Under the pieces are notes generated by a model. That model had not been told where the DNA came from, did no database searches, and worked only from the letters and a program-made list of their open reading frames with translations. DNA of 64,000 bases from Flavobacteriaceae bacterium (GTDB lineage Bacteria; Bacteroidota; Bacteroidia; Flavobacteriales; Flavobacteriaceae). The stretch is from the NCBI GenBank assembly GCA_009827225.1, contig WUAI01000008.1, positions 22,871 to 86,870 of the forward strand. The letters run 5' to 3'. Position numbers and translations under genes: made by a program. Positions 55,333 to 64,000 of this stretch are shown piece by piece (position 1 is the stretch's first letter; every line of letters begins with the position of its first letter).

Positions 55333-55496
55333 ACCACTACAAAAAATGTACATCGAAAAAATTCACCTAAAATATTGTGAATGTAGCAGCCAAAAGCCCC
55401 TAAAATTGGGGATTTCGCAATTTTTAACCGATAATATTTTGTTAAAGAAAAGTAGTCAAAACCTCAAACAATATTACCTATGTAGTGGTAATGTTG
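55333..55496. promoter_or_regulatory. Control region between the regulator and susC, with inverted repeats
   Basis: About 246 bases separate the regulator stop and susC start. CAATATTACC (55469-55478) and GGTAATGTTG (55487-55496) form a 10-base dyad with one mismatch and an 8-base spacer. ACCACTACA (55333-55341) and TGTAGTGGT (55481-55489) form a perfect 9-base pair 139 bases apart. On the minus strand the first dyad is followed by TTTGAGGTTTT, so it may instead end regulator transcription. Confidence 0.45.
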
Positions 55497-55523
55497 TGTT
55501 TTTTGAGTAAAATGTTGAACGCT

Positions 55524-58322
55524 CTATAGTTCGATGAAGTAGTCATTTAGGCTAATTTCTCTATCAAGCCCAATCTTTCTACGCAGCCGATAGCGTTTAG
55601 TTTCAACGCTTCTGGGAGATATATTTAGTAATGGGGCGATTTCTTTTGACGATAAATTAAGACGTAAATAAACGCAGAGACGTAAGTCATTTGGCGTAAG
55701 GTCGGGATGTATTTCCTTCACCTTTTTAAAGAACTCCTTATCCGCATGATTAAAGGCTTCTTCAAAGAATTCCCAGTCCTGTTTATTATTAATTCTTTTA
55801 TCAATAAGTTTTAATACGGGTTTTAGTTCCTGGATGTTGGATAATTTGCTCAGTTCTTCCTTGATATTATTCAGCGTACTGTTTTTGCTGATCATATTCA
55901 TAGTAGAGATAGCCAATTCTCGGTTTCTGGCGGCTATGTCCTGATTAAGACGATCGTTCTTAAGTTCGATGATCTCCTTTTGAGATGCCAACTCCTTTAA
56001 TTTAAGTTCATTGGTCGTTTTTTCCAGAATTCGTTCCCTCTGTTTACGGTAATATCGCTTGTAAAACGAATTGATAATAATGACCATTAGTAATCCGAGT
56101 AATATATAGGCGGCGATTGCGGTATTTGTTTGGAACCATGGCTTTTTGATAGTAAAATTGAAGGTTGCCGTGTTCTCGGTATTTTCGCCATTTACGCGTC
56201 CCCTTGCCTGGAAAGAATATTCTCCGGGATTAAGGTTTTTAACCGAATAATTGGGTTGAGTGGTCCAGGCACTCCATTGATCCTGCAAACCGTCCAACTT
56301 GTATTGATATTCGGTAATCAGGTATTTCTGAAATTCAGGGACGCTATAATAAAATTCAAAGTTATTGTCCCTGTTAGAAAACTCGTTCGCTTCATTGAAT
56401 GCCGCATTGTTTTGGGCTCCATCGATAGGATTGTATAACACATTATTCAATGAGATCTTATACGTTTTCGTTTGCTCATAGACTGGATCTAACACGACAT
56501 AACCATAGGATGTTCCGAAGAGAAATTGATTGTTTGTATAAGCCGAAATATTCTCGAACCCTTCCATTTCATTCCTTAGAACCTGCGGTATTGAAAATGC
56601 TTCCAGGCGGAAAGTATTATCTATTTTATCTTGTATGATCCGATAAATTTGTGATCTGGTAAAGGCCCAGATGGAATTATTGTCGGACACAAGCTTACCG
56701 GATATATATTCGTTATTCGCATAGATAGTGCTCAATTTTTCGTCTCTGGAGAAAGATGGCTCAGCCGCATCGCTCAGAAAGATTCCATCCTTGTTAGCAT
56801 AGAACAGTGTTCCGTTCAATGAGGCTAATGATGAATGAATTCCTTTTTTAAGGTTTTCAATTACGTCAATAGAGGTGACATTTTCGAATGTTTGATCCAA
56901 TTTCAGAAGAAAAACACCTTTATATTCATGATTCACAACCACGCTGTTGTTCGCTGCCAAAATGAAATGACGAGCAGAAATATCAAATCCTTTTACCTTG
57001 GAGCGCAATTGCCAGGTTCCTCCTTCTTTTTCAAGAATGTATAGCCCATCATAGTTCCCTTGTAATAATTGATTATCGCTACCCGGAATTTGAACAATAT
57101 TCCAGGCGCCTTGAATGCTTGAGATCAATTTGGCGTTTTGTCCCTGGGCGATAAACGTTCCGGTATTATGACAAACGAATAATTGATTGTCAATAATTTT
57201 TAGATTCCAAACCTGGCCTTCTGTGCCAGGAACAAAGGTGAAATCGGTTTCATTTTCTGCACGGCGCATGAACAATCCCTGATTCGTTCCTAAATACAAG
57301 ATTCCGTTGTGAAAGGCTGATGCGTAAGTGGTACCTAAAATACCTTTTTGATCCACATAGTTCTTTAAGGGGGCTTCCTTATTTACACAATCAATTCCAT
57401 TGTCTAATCCCACCCATAAATTCTGATCCCGATCTTCAAAAAGTGAAAGAGCTGTATTATTATTCAAACCGTTGGCTCGATCAATAGTATAGATCTTTGC
57501 ACCATCCGGATTTAAATGTATGATACCATTGGCAATGGTTCCCAAATCGAATGCTCCCTTAGAATTTTGTATGGCGCTATAAACGGTAAATTCGGATAAA
57601 TAGTCATTATCCGCGCTCGCCCAGGAATAAACCTCGTCGTTATCCAGTACATAAAATCCGTTTTTCTCCGTTATAAAAACAATTTTCTCGGACACACGGA
57701 AAAGACCGATAATTCTTCTTGATTTAACGATATCCGATTCGTTGACCAAGGTCTTCTCACCATTCACAATACTATATAATCCTTCATTGAGCACCTGGAA
57801 GAAGATCTCGTCACCCACCTTATACATTTTGGTGATGAGATTGTCCACTTCGACAAATTTCAGTTCACGGGTTTCCCTGTTGTATAGAATAATTCGATCC
57901 AGAGACTGAAACAACAACCAATTTTGATGATGAATTATGTTCCAGAATTGCTCGTCTTCGATCAATTCTAATTGTAAAGAATCGCTTAATGATTCATATT
58001 CCAGTTTCCTTTCCGCTGTTCGTTTCCAGAATCCGAAATTCATGTAACAGCCGGTATAGATACTATCTCCTATAACCTTGACCGATCGCATGATGCTTTC
58101 GTTATGAGTAGGATAAAGGTTCCATTCAGATCCATTGAATTCGAGTAGACCTTTATTATTGGCGGCATAGATAATACCTTCACTGGATTGAGAGATCATC
58201 CAGTTCTGATTATCTGCATCATACACTTCAGGAGGGAAATTAACTACCGGCGGTAGTTCCTGTGCTGACAGTCTAAAGCAACTCCATAGAATAGATATAG
58301 CAATGATAATTCGGTACCGCAT
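55524..58322 (-). CDS. Membrane-spanning glycan sensor-regulator (beta-propeller, Y_Y_Y, LuxR-type HTH)
   Basis: 932 residues. Signal peptide (about 1-20), a periplasmic two-component-regulator-propeller region of repeated beta blades (about 25-640), a triple-tyrosine (Y_Y_Y) domain (about 690-752), one transmembrane helix (about 760-782), a cytoplasmic coiled coil (about 785-850), and a C-terminal LuxR-type helix-turn-helix with LTPNDLRLCVYLRLNLSSKEIAPLLNISPRSV (about 877-930). It has no histidine kinase domain, so it is a one-component relative of hybrid two-component systems that senses oligosaccharide outside and binds DNA inside. It is adjacent to and reads toward susC, so it very likely controls this locus. 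Confidence 0.88.
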   Translation of the reverse strand: MRYRIIIAISILWSCFRLSAQELPPVVNFPPEVYDADNQNWMISQSSEGIIYAANNKGLLEFNGSEWNLYPTHNESIMRSVKVIGDSIYTGCYMNFGFWKRTAERKLEYESLSDSLQLELIEDEQFWNIIHHQNWLLFQSLDRIILYNRETRELKFVEVDNLITKMYKVGDEIFFQVLNEGLYSIVNGEKTLVNESDIVKSRRIIGLFRVSEKIVFITEKNGFYVLDNDEVYSWASADNDYLSEFTVYSAIQNSKGAFDLGTIANGIIHLNPDGAKIYTIDRANGLNNNTALSLFEDRDQNLWVGLDNGIDCVNKEAPLKNYVDQKGILGTTYASAFHNGILYLGTNQGLFMRRAENETDFTFVPGTEGQVWNLKIIDNQLFVCHNTGTFIAQGQNAKLISSIQGAWNIVQIPGSDNQLLQGNYDGLYILEKEGGTWQLRSKVKGFDISARHFILAANNSVVVNHEYKGVFLLKLDQTFENVTSIDVIENLKKGIHSSLASLNGTLFYANKDGIFLSDAAEPSFSRDEKLSTIYANNEYISGKLVSDNNSIWAFTRSQIYRIIQDKIDNTFRLEAFSIPQVLRNEMEGFENISAYTNNQFLFGTSYGYVVLDPVYEQTKTYKISLNNVLYNPIDGAQNNAAFNEANEFSNRDNNFEFYYSVPEFQKYLITEYQYKLDGLQDQWSAWTTQPNYSVKNLNPGEYSFQARGRVNGENTENTATFNFTIKKPWFQTNTAIAAYILLGLLMVIIINSFYKRYYRKQRERILEKTTNELKLKELASQKEIIELKNDRLNQDIAARNRELAISTMNMISKNSTLNNIKEELSKLSNIQELKPVLKLIDKRINNKQDWEFFEEAFNHADKEFFKKVKEIHPDLTPNDLRLCVYLRLNLSSKEIAPLLNISPRSVETKRYRLRRKIGLDREISLNDYFIEL

Positions 58323-58341
58323 CTTGTCCCCAATTTAAACT

Positions 58342-59259
58342 TTATTTTTCAAAAGCCTCTAAATGAACCTGCGTTCCCTCCTTTATGGGTTCGGGATTTT
58401 TAAAAAAAAACATCTGATCTCCGGTCGATCCCTGGATGAGATAATGATCCCCTTTAAAGAAACTTTGGTCCACACGCACCCGTAAATTTGTCTTTTTACC
58501 TGAAATCTGCAGTTGATGAGGCAACATCGGTTTTCCTTCATAAAAGCTGATCTCTCCAAAGAATCCCGCAATATATTCCGAAGTAAATCCTTTGTAAATG
58601 GTTTGAGGTGTTCCATAAGCGATCTCCGTTCCGTCCTTCAGAATAAGAAGTTGATCTGAGAAAGCTAATGCCTCTTCCGAATCATGGGTAGCAGTAATGC
58701 ATGAAATATGATTTCGTTTAAGATATGCATACAATCTTCGCCTTAATTTATTCTTGCGAAAGGTATCTATATTGCTGAAAGGTTCATCCAGCAGGAGCAG
58801 TTCAGGTTGTTTGGCCAGTGCTTTCGCAAGAGCCACACGCTGTTTTTGACCCCCGCTCAAATTTTTGACCATGATATCACTGTAATCAGTTAAATCAACA
58901 ACATCCAGTAATTCCCGTACGCGAATCTCGTCACCTTTAGCATCCAATCGTGACAAATGTTCCGCTACATTTTCAGAAACCGTGGTAAATGGCATTACAT
59001 TAAATTCCTGGGCAACGAGCTTAATAAAGGGTTCTCCCGGAACGAGATTGTGATTCGGGCCTAACATAGGCGTTTCTTTCCAGCTCAAAGAACCCTCATC
59101 CAGATGAAGCAATCCATAAATAATATGCAGAAGTGTGGATTTACCGCACCCACTCTCTCCAAGGATTGCGAGATGATCGCCGGTATTAAGATTGAAGCGA
59201 ATGTCTTTTAATATCTCATTCTCGGTATAAGAAAAAGATCGGATGTCTACTTTAAGCAT
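58342..59259 (-). CDS. ABC transporter ATP-binding protein, partner permease not adjacent
   Basis: 305 residues. Walker A GESGCGKS (34-41), Q-loop Gln84, signature LSGGQ (134-138), Walker B LLLLDEP (154-160), switch THD (191-193). A C-terminal part (about 225-305) looks TOBE-like, as in the CysA/PotA/FbpC class of importers. No permease or binding-protein gene is next to it. It reads away from the regulator, and its 5' end lies 9 bases from the prolyl oligopeptidase stop, so it may share that transcript. Substrate unknown. Confidence 0.88.
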   Translation of the reverse strand: MLKVDIRSFSYTENEILKDIRFNLNTGDHLAILGESGCGKSTLLHIIYGLLHLDEGSLSWKETPMLGPNHNLVPGEPFIKLVAQEFNVMPFTTVSENVAEHLSRLDAKGDEIRVRELLDVVDLTDYSDIMVKNLSGGQKQRVALAKALAKQPELLLLDEPFSNIDTFRKNKLRRRLYAYLKRNHISCITATHDSEEALAFSDQLLILKDGTEIAYGTPQTIYKGFTSEYIAGFFGEISFYEGKPMLPHQLQISGKKTNLRVRVDQSFFKGDHYLIQGSTGDQMFFFKNPEPIKEGTQVHLEAFEK

Positions 59260-59268
59260 AGATTTACA

Positions 59269-61422
59269 CTACTCCTTGATCTCTGAGTTGACTTTCTCAG
59301 GTAATACCTCATATCCCATGTTGTATAAAGTAAACCCAAAAATGTCCGCGTATTGTTCGATGGTTTTACTTACAGGGGTTCCGGCACCATGGCCAGCATC
59401 CGTCTCAATTCGGATTAACACAGGATTCGTTCCATTATGTTTGCTTTGTAGTTCTGCCGCGAACTTAAAACTATGAGCGGGCACTACTCGATCATCATGA
59501 TCTCCCGTGGTGATAAGGGTGGCAGGATAGGATACACCTTCCTTTACGTTATGCAAAGGAGAATAACCCAACAGATATTCAAACATTTCTTCACTTTGTT
59601 CGGAAGTTCCGTAGTCGTATGCCCAACCAGCACCAGCCGTAAAGGTATGATAGCGAAGCATGTCGAGAACTCCAACGGCCGGAAGTGCCACTTTCATCAG
59701 GTCCGGACGCTGCGTCATGGTGGCTCCTACAAGAAGGCCACCATTAGAGCCCCCGCGAATGGCCAGATACTCACTGGACGTATATTTGTTTTCGATGAGA
59801 TATTCGGCCGCAGCGATAAAGTCGTCGAACACATTTTGTTTTTGCATTTGGGTTCCGGCAATATGCCATACTTTACCATATTCACCCCCTCCGCGCAAGT
59901 TCGGCACCGCATACACTCCACCTTGTTCCATCCAAACCGCGTTCGATATGCTAAAACTAGGAGTTAGTGATATATTGAATCCTCCATATCCATAAAGGAT
60001 GGTCGGGTTTTTACCGTCGAGCTTCAAACCTTTCTTATGAGTTATAATCATAGGAACTTTTGTCCCATCCTTGGAGGTGAAGAACACCTGGTTGCTTTCA
60101 TAGTTTTCAGGATTAAAGTCGATGGCGGGCTTTCTGTAAAGTGAAGACTCCCCCGATTCCATATCGAATTTGTAGATACTTCCCGGAGTTACATAATTGG
60201 TAAATGAATAATACAATTCAGTTTCTTTCTTTTTTGCTCCAAAACCACCAGCCGAACCTACACCCGGTAGTTCGATTTCCCTGATCATGTTTCCGTCAAA
60301 ATCGTATTGATATACTTTGGATACGGCATCCACCATATATTCCGCAAAAAAGTACTTTCCTCCGCTTGAAGGGCTCAGCACATGCTCGGTTTCAGGAATA
60401 AAATCTTCCCAGTTATCTGGTCCGGGATCAGAAGCGTCTACCTTAACGATCTTTTTGTTGGGAGCTCCAAGATTTGTACTTAAAAACAAAGTGGACCCTT
60501 CGTTTTCCATCACATAGGTATCGCTGTCTGTATGATCCAGCACCGGTATAAAAGGAGCATCCGGAGTTTCAAGATCTTTAATAAACAGTTTGTTCCCTGA
60601 AGTAGAAATACTGGCTGTCACAACGAGGTACTTGTTGTCTTCTGTCACATAACCACCCACATATCGGTGCTTTTCCTCAGGAATTCCTCCGAAAACCAGT
60701 TCATCTTCGTCCTGCGAGGTGCCCAGTTTATGATAATACAATTTGTGCTGATCTGTTTTTGCTGAGAGTTCACTTCCATTGGGTTTGTCATAACTTGAGT
60801 AGTAAAACCCTTCATTTCCTTTCCAGGAAATACCACTGAACTTGATATCCTTGAGAGTGTCTTCCTGTATTTCTCGAGTCTCCGTGTCCATAATCAGGAT
60901 TTTTCTCCAGTCACTTCCTCCTTCAGAAATACTATAAGCAGAAATGTTACCATCTTCTGAAAAAGTAAGAGCCCCTAAAGAGATGGTGCCATCGTCTTTA
61001 AAGGTATTAGGATCCAGAAAAACTTCTGCCGTAGATGGATCATCCCCGGTTTTGTAACGATATACCACGTATTGATTCTGTAAACCATCATTTTTATAGA
61101 AATAGGTATAGTCGCCTTCTTTGAACGGTGCCCCTACTTTCTCATAGTTCCATAGAGATTCTAAACGCTCCTTTAGCTCGGAACGAAACGGAATGGTATC
61201 GAGATATTCAAAAGTCACCGCGTTTTGGGCCTTCACCCACTCACCAGTTTCTTCGCTCATATCATCTTCCAACCAGCGATAAGGGTCTTTTACTTCGGTT
61301 CCAAAATAAGTATCTACAGTATCAACTTTCTTGGTTTGATGGTAACTCACAACAATAGGTTCTTTTTTTTGACAGGCCACCACGACTATGGCGGTCATAG
61401 ATAAAAGGAATAATTTTTTCAT
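59269..61422 (-). CDS. Prolyl oligopeptidase (S9A), lipoprotein
   Basis: 717 residues. The signal ends VVVAC with Cys17, so it is a lipoprotein. The beta-propeller lies at about 80-420 and the alpha/beta-hydrolase domain at about 440-717, with catalytic Ser in RGGSNGGLL, Asp in DHDDRV and His in DAGHGAG. It cuts small peptides on the C-side of proline and is exposed to the periplasm or surface. It precedes the ABC ATPase by 9 bases; a functional link is not shown. Confidence 0.93.
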   Translation of the reverse strand: MKKLFLLSMTAIVVVACQKKEPIVVSYHQTKKVDTVDTYFGTEVKDPYRWLEDDMSEETGEWVKAQNAVTFEYLDTIPFRSELKERLESLWNYEKVGAPFKEGDYTYFYKNDGLQNQYVVYRYKTGDDPSTAEVFLDPNTFKDDGTISLGALTFSEDGNISAYSISEGGSDWRKILIMDTETREIQEDTLKDIKFSGISWKGNEGFYYSSYDKPNGSELSAKTDQHKLYYHKLGTSQDEDELVFGGIPEEKHRYVGGYVTEDNKYLVVTASISTSGNKLFIKDLETPDAPFIPVLDHTDSDTYVMENEGSTLFLSTNLGAPNKKIVKVDASDPGPDNWEDFIPETEHVLSPSSGGKYFFAEYMVDAVSKVYQYDFDGNMIREIELPGVGSAGGFGAKKKETELYYSFTNYVTPGSIYKFDMESGESSLYRKPAIDFNPENYESNQVFFTSKDGTKVPMIITHKKGLKLDGKNPTILYGYGGFNISLTPSFSISNAVWMEQGGVYAVPNLRGGGEYGKVWHIAGTQMQKQNVFDDFIAAAEYLIENKYTSSEYLAIRGGSNGGLLVGATMTQRPDLMKVALPAVGVLDMLRYHTFTAGAGWAYDYGTSEQSEEMFEYLLGYSPLHNVKEGVSYPATLITTGDHDDRVVPAHSFKFAAELQSKHNGTNPVLIRIETDAGHGAGTPVSKTIEQYADIFGFTLYNMGYEVLPEKVNSEIKE

Positions 61423-61491
61423 ATCAAAATTTTTCGGCTCGTAAATGTAGTAAAAATCAGCTTTTTACCCACTATTGACGACCATGCAATT

Positions 61492-61866
61492 TTACTGGAA
61501 GAGGGGTTTGTAAGTTTTCCAGTATTTGTAAATAAGGACGATGTTTAATATCGTAATGACGAGGGCCACGATTATACCCGGTAAATCAAGGAAAAGATGA
61601 AATAAAATGATGTTAACTGATATAGGGGCTAAAAGGATCAACGCAAAGGGAACCCACTTGTTCAGAAGCAATAGTAAACCGATGAAAATTTCAAGTACGC
61701 CAAGAATGGGCAGGACATAACCGGTTGCATCCAAGGACGACATAAACTCCGACGCACCGTCGGGAAGTGCCGGAATGGGAAGAAATCCAAAGAATTTGTT
61801 AGAACCATAAACTATGAGACCTAGGGCCAGAATAATTCTCAATATTTTGGTGAATGAAGAGTTCAT
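61492..61866 (-). CDS. DoxX-family membrane protein
   Basis: 124 residues with four hydrophobic helices. The start KILRIILALGLIVYGSNKFFGF and the GVLEIFIGLLLLLNKWVPFALILL stretch are the DoxX/DUF417-type pattern. Members act in quinone or sulfur redox and stress handling, but most are uncharacterised. It is a single gene, separated from the upstream CRTAC1-type gene by a strong terminator, and reads toward the oligopeptidase with 69 bases between. Confidence 0.8.
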   Translation of the reverse strand: MNSSFTKILRIILALGLIVYGSNKFFGFLPIPALPDGASEFMSSLDATGYVLPILGVLEIFIGLLLLLNKWVPFALILLAPISVNIILFHLFLDLPGIIVALVITILNIVLIYKYWKTYKPLFQ

Positions 61867-61901
61867 AATGTTGCGGTTATTTAGTGATTCTTCAAGATAC
61901 T

Positions 61902-61937
61902 AAAAAAGCATCGCCTCCTCAAATCGGGGGGCGATGC
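61902..61937 (-). terminator. Rho-independent terminator of the CRTAC1-type gene
   Basis: On the minus strand GCATCGCC pairs with GGCGATGC (8 perfect pairs, 14-base loop), followed by TTTTTT. It lies about 30 bases past the stop at 61966 and precedes the doxX start. Confidence 0.85.
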
Positions 61938-61965
61938 TCTTCGGTAAAAATTATTATAAAACTCC

Positions 61966-63570
61966 TTATTTCTTTATGAAACGCTGAGTTTTAGTTATGC
62001 TATTGTCGCTCACACGAAGGAAATAATTTCCTTGCGCTAATTCTGATACATTAATGGACTGATTGTTCAACGTGCCGGTCATTACTTGCTTTCCGTTGAT
62101 ATCCATTACTGAATACATAGGACTGTTGAACTCGCTTAGATCACCAAGATTCAGAATATCCTCAGTTGGGTTCGGGTAAGCGATAAGATTATTTACCAGG
62201 TTGTCATTTAATCCAAGTATTGTAGATCCTTCAACCACAGTAATGGCTTGATTGGCCGCTACATCTTCCAGTACATCCACAATTCCGGAGGTCCAGTAAA
62301 TGGTAACGGTATCCACAGTTTCGTTGGCCCCTAGTCCGAAGTGCGTGTTCAGGGTACTCATATAGCGGAACCCTTCTCCTGCACGAACCTCTCGTATTTG
62401 AGAACCTGAAGCAGTTTCAATTACAATTCTTGCACCCAGGCCATCGATATTACTTTCCTCACCAACGGTGTTGATCTTTAACCAGTTATTATCGTTTCCA
62501 TCGTTGATGTATAGAATTCCACCTGTAAATGCATCGATGAATCCATCGTTATTTGCATCTCCAAACGATCCGTTATTACCGGGAAGAATCCCTCCTACGT
62601 TGGTAAATGTCATATCTCCGTTACCCAGAAGTACGCTACCGTTTGAAATGATGTCGGCATTTCCGTCGTTATCGAAGTCGTAAGTGGCATTTTCAATTCC
62701 TGTGATGTTGAAACCTTCCAATCCGGAACCGGTAATTGCGTCCGTAAATGTTTGATCCCCGTTGTTCATCATCAATCTGTGGAATCCATCTGCGAAGGTA
62801 CTGGCACCTACCCAGGCATCCATGTCACCATCGTTATCATAATCTGCCCATGCTGAAGACCAGGTTTGCATATCGTCTTCCAGTCCTACTACGGCACCTA
62901 CTTCAGAGAAGGTACCATCCCCATTGTTGTGGTGAAGTTCGTTATCTCTTCGATCAGAACCACCTCCACATTTTGCAATAAACATATCTACATCACCATC
63001 GTTGTCATAATCGATCCAAACAGAACCGTAGTTTCCTCCTGTTGGGAAATCACCCAAACCTCCCTGGAAGAAAGTCCAGTTACCTGTTCCATCGTTGATG
63101 TAATACACATTGGGCTCAACATCGTGGCAAACGAATGCATCTAAATGTCCATCGTTGTTAATATCTACAAAATTTGATCTTTGCGAGAATACATATTCAG
63201 AACCTGAAACTTCGGTGTATTCCGTTCCATCTTCATTAGCTCGCATAAAGGTCACACCATTTCCACCACCGTATAATAAATCGGTATAACCATTTCTATC
63301 GTAGTCTGCAGCTGCAAAACTCCAGGAAGGGTTATAATCGGCTGGGGTAGTGGTAATGTTGGTTTCAACGAACGAGCCATCAGGCTGTTGCAAGAAGATT
63401 TGAATGTTGGTGCTCGTTACCGAAACAATGTCATCCAGGTGATCTCCATTCATGTCTACCAATCCTCTATCCGATCCAGTGGTCGCGACATTCTCAGTAG
63501 TAAAAGACAACTGGGCAAAACTAAGCTGAGCTATGAATGCCAGAAGTACAAATGAGATAATTTTTTTCAT
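61966..63570 (-). CDS. CRTAC1-type FG-GAP/VCBS protein with ASPIC-UnbV domain, T9SS-secreted
   Basis: 534 residues. Signal peptide (about 1-19, ending LSFAQ). At least six calcium-loop VCBS repeats such as DYDRNGYTD, DINNDGHLD, DYDNDGDVD and DANNDGFID form a propeller (about 25-370). An ASPIC/UnbV domain follows (about 375-450, LGARIVIETASGSQIREV and TLNTHFGLGANETVDTVTI). A type A sorting domain ends the protein (KTQRFIKK). Secreted and calcium-bound; role unknown, perhaps adhesion or polymer binding. It lies 25 bases after the cytochrome-like gene, probably in one run. Confidence 0.88.
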   Translation of the reverse strand: MKKIISFVLLAFIAQLSFAQLSFTTENVATTGSDRGLVDMNGDHLDDIVSVTSTNIQIFLQQPDGSFVETNITTTPADYNPSWSFAAADYDRNGYTDLLYGGGNGVTFMRANEDGTEYTEVSGSEYVFSQRSNFVDINNDGHLDAFVCHDVEPNVYYINDGTGNWTFFQGGLGDFPTGGNYGSVWIDYDNDGDVDMFIAKCGGGSDRRDNELHHNNGDGTFSEVGAVVGLEDDMQTWSSAWADYDNDGDMDAWVGASTFADGFHRLMMNNGDQTFTDAITGSGLEGFNITGIENATYDFDNDGNADIISNGSVLLGNGDMTFTNVGGILPGNNGSFGDANNDGFIDAFTGGILYINDGNDNNWLKINTVGEESNIDGLGARIVIETASGSQIREVRAGEGFRYMSTLNTHFGLGANETVDTVTIYWTSGIVDVLEDVAANQAITVVEGSTILGLNDNLVNNLIAYPNPTEDILNLGDLSEFNSPMYSVMDINGKQVMTGTLNNQSINVSELAQGNYFLRVSDNSITKTQRFIKK

Positions 63571-63595
63571 AATAGATTATTTAATTTTTAACTAG

Positions 63596-64000
63596 TTAAT
63601 TGCAGTCTTCGGAAAGGGAGTTAATCCATTCCTCTATAAGAGCCACACCTTCTTCATGTTGAAGGGTTCTACCAAGTAAAGGCATACGATATTCTTCCAG
63701 GGTAGTATTAGCTCTGAAGTATAATATTGAGTTTTCGGGATTTCCGGGGTCTACGATCTTAGCGTCTGGCATTCCTCCGATTGGAGTATCCGGAGTGATA
63801 CAGATACCCACATTAGCGGGATCGTCTCCAGATTCATTGAATGCAAGTCTTAAGGCTCTGTAATCGCAGTGTCCTCCATCGCTGTGACAACTGGCACAGT
63901 TGATATCAAAGTACGAACGCACTCTCAAATCCAACGGCTGTGTATCATCATAGTAATCAACCACCGTATTAATATTTCCTGGGACAGAATTGTCTAAAAA
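63596..64000 (-). CDS. c-type cytochrome-like protein, C-terminal fragment
   Basis: Open from the right edge to the stop at 63596; the 5' part is outside the window. The first visible residues read FLDNSVPGNINT, joining the rest in frame, so the internal GTG at 63964 is not a true start. SYFDINCASCHSDGGHC contains a CxxCH haem-c motif. The text APNRM-like loop is absent, but GMPDAKIVDPGNPENSILY and MPLLGRTLQHEEGVALIEEW follow, with Met residues as possible second ligands. It resembles secreted haem proteins of the TIGR03806 type found next to FG-GAP or glycan loci. Export and operon status cannot be seen. Confidence 0.75.
   Translation of the reverse strand, partial: FLDNSVPGNINTVVDYYDDTQPLDLRVRSYFDINCASCHSDGGHCDYRALRLAFNESGDDPANVGICITPDTPIGGMPDAKIVDPGNPENSILYFRANTTLEEYRMPLLGRTLQHEEGVALIEEWINSLSEDCN

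Overview
The window reads as chromosome of a marine Flavobacteriaceae-type member of the Bacteroidota. The evidence is: SusC/SusD pairs, type IX secretion (T9SS) C-terminal sorting domains, promoters of the Bacteroidota form (TTTG, about 19 bases, TAnnTTTG) with weak Shine-Dalgarno sites, a 65-residue cysteine-free L32, and many short convergent or 1-4 base gene overlaps. No phage, insertion sequence, CRISPR array or rRNA operon was seen. Start and end are cut: the 3' end of gltX lies at 1-293 and the 5' part of a c-type cytochrome-like gene runs off the right edge.

Region 1 (1-10783) is mostly housekeeping: gltX, a small outer-membrane barrel, a HIR-like stomatin, a glnS / acyltransferase-3 / phosphoethanolamine-transferase-like run, folB, tRNA-Cys, a LysE-type exporter, a DUF2807 surface protein, RNase R and a DUF2007 protein. 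Region 2 (10784-11316) is the only gene-free stretch above 300 bases. It is AT-rich and holds two abutting perfect palindromes and several DnaA-box-like motifs, so it is a candidate replication origin or control region. Region 3 (11317-31690) carries rpiB, a CDF zinc transporter, an ElaA-like acetyltransferase, a fatty-acid-hydroxylase-family protein, an S41 protease, DUF4349, rnpA, an MBL / S8 / M1 secreted-hydrolase run, a Na+/H+ antiporter, lepA, a TonB-type barrel, dusB, a LolE-like permease with rbfA, methylmalonyl-CoA epimerase and a CAU-anticodon tRNA.

Region 4 (31671-39735) has ribE on the minus strand, then a plus-strand run: pdxA, yceD-rpmF-fabH-accB-accC (fatty-acid initiation linked to L32), a FAD oxidoreductase, mtgA and a GreA-like protein. 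Region 5 (40369-58322) is a polysaccharide utilisation locus read leftward: a membrane-spanning propeller/LuxR-type regulator, SusC, SusD, a multimodular surface glycan-binding lipoprotein, a GH16 laminarinase-type endoglucanase, a GH3 beta-glucosidase, then two T9SS-secreted proteins. The enzymes and binding proteins fit beta-1,3-glucan (laminarin) use: surface capture and cutting by the glycan-binding lipoprotein and GH16, import by SusCD, and final hydrolysis by GH3. The same ~150-residue beta-sandwich module occurs three times in the glycan-binding lipoprotein and five times in tandem in the 1128-residue T9SS protein, and is the most interesting protein feature of the window.

Region 6 (58342-64000) holds an orphan ABC ATPase, a prolyl oligopeptidase, a DoxX protein, a CRTAC1-type FG-GAP/ASPIC-UnbV T9SS protein and the truncated cytochrome-like gene. 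All family names come from reading motifs and from general knowledge of the families; no database search was run.
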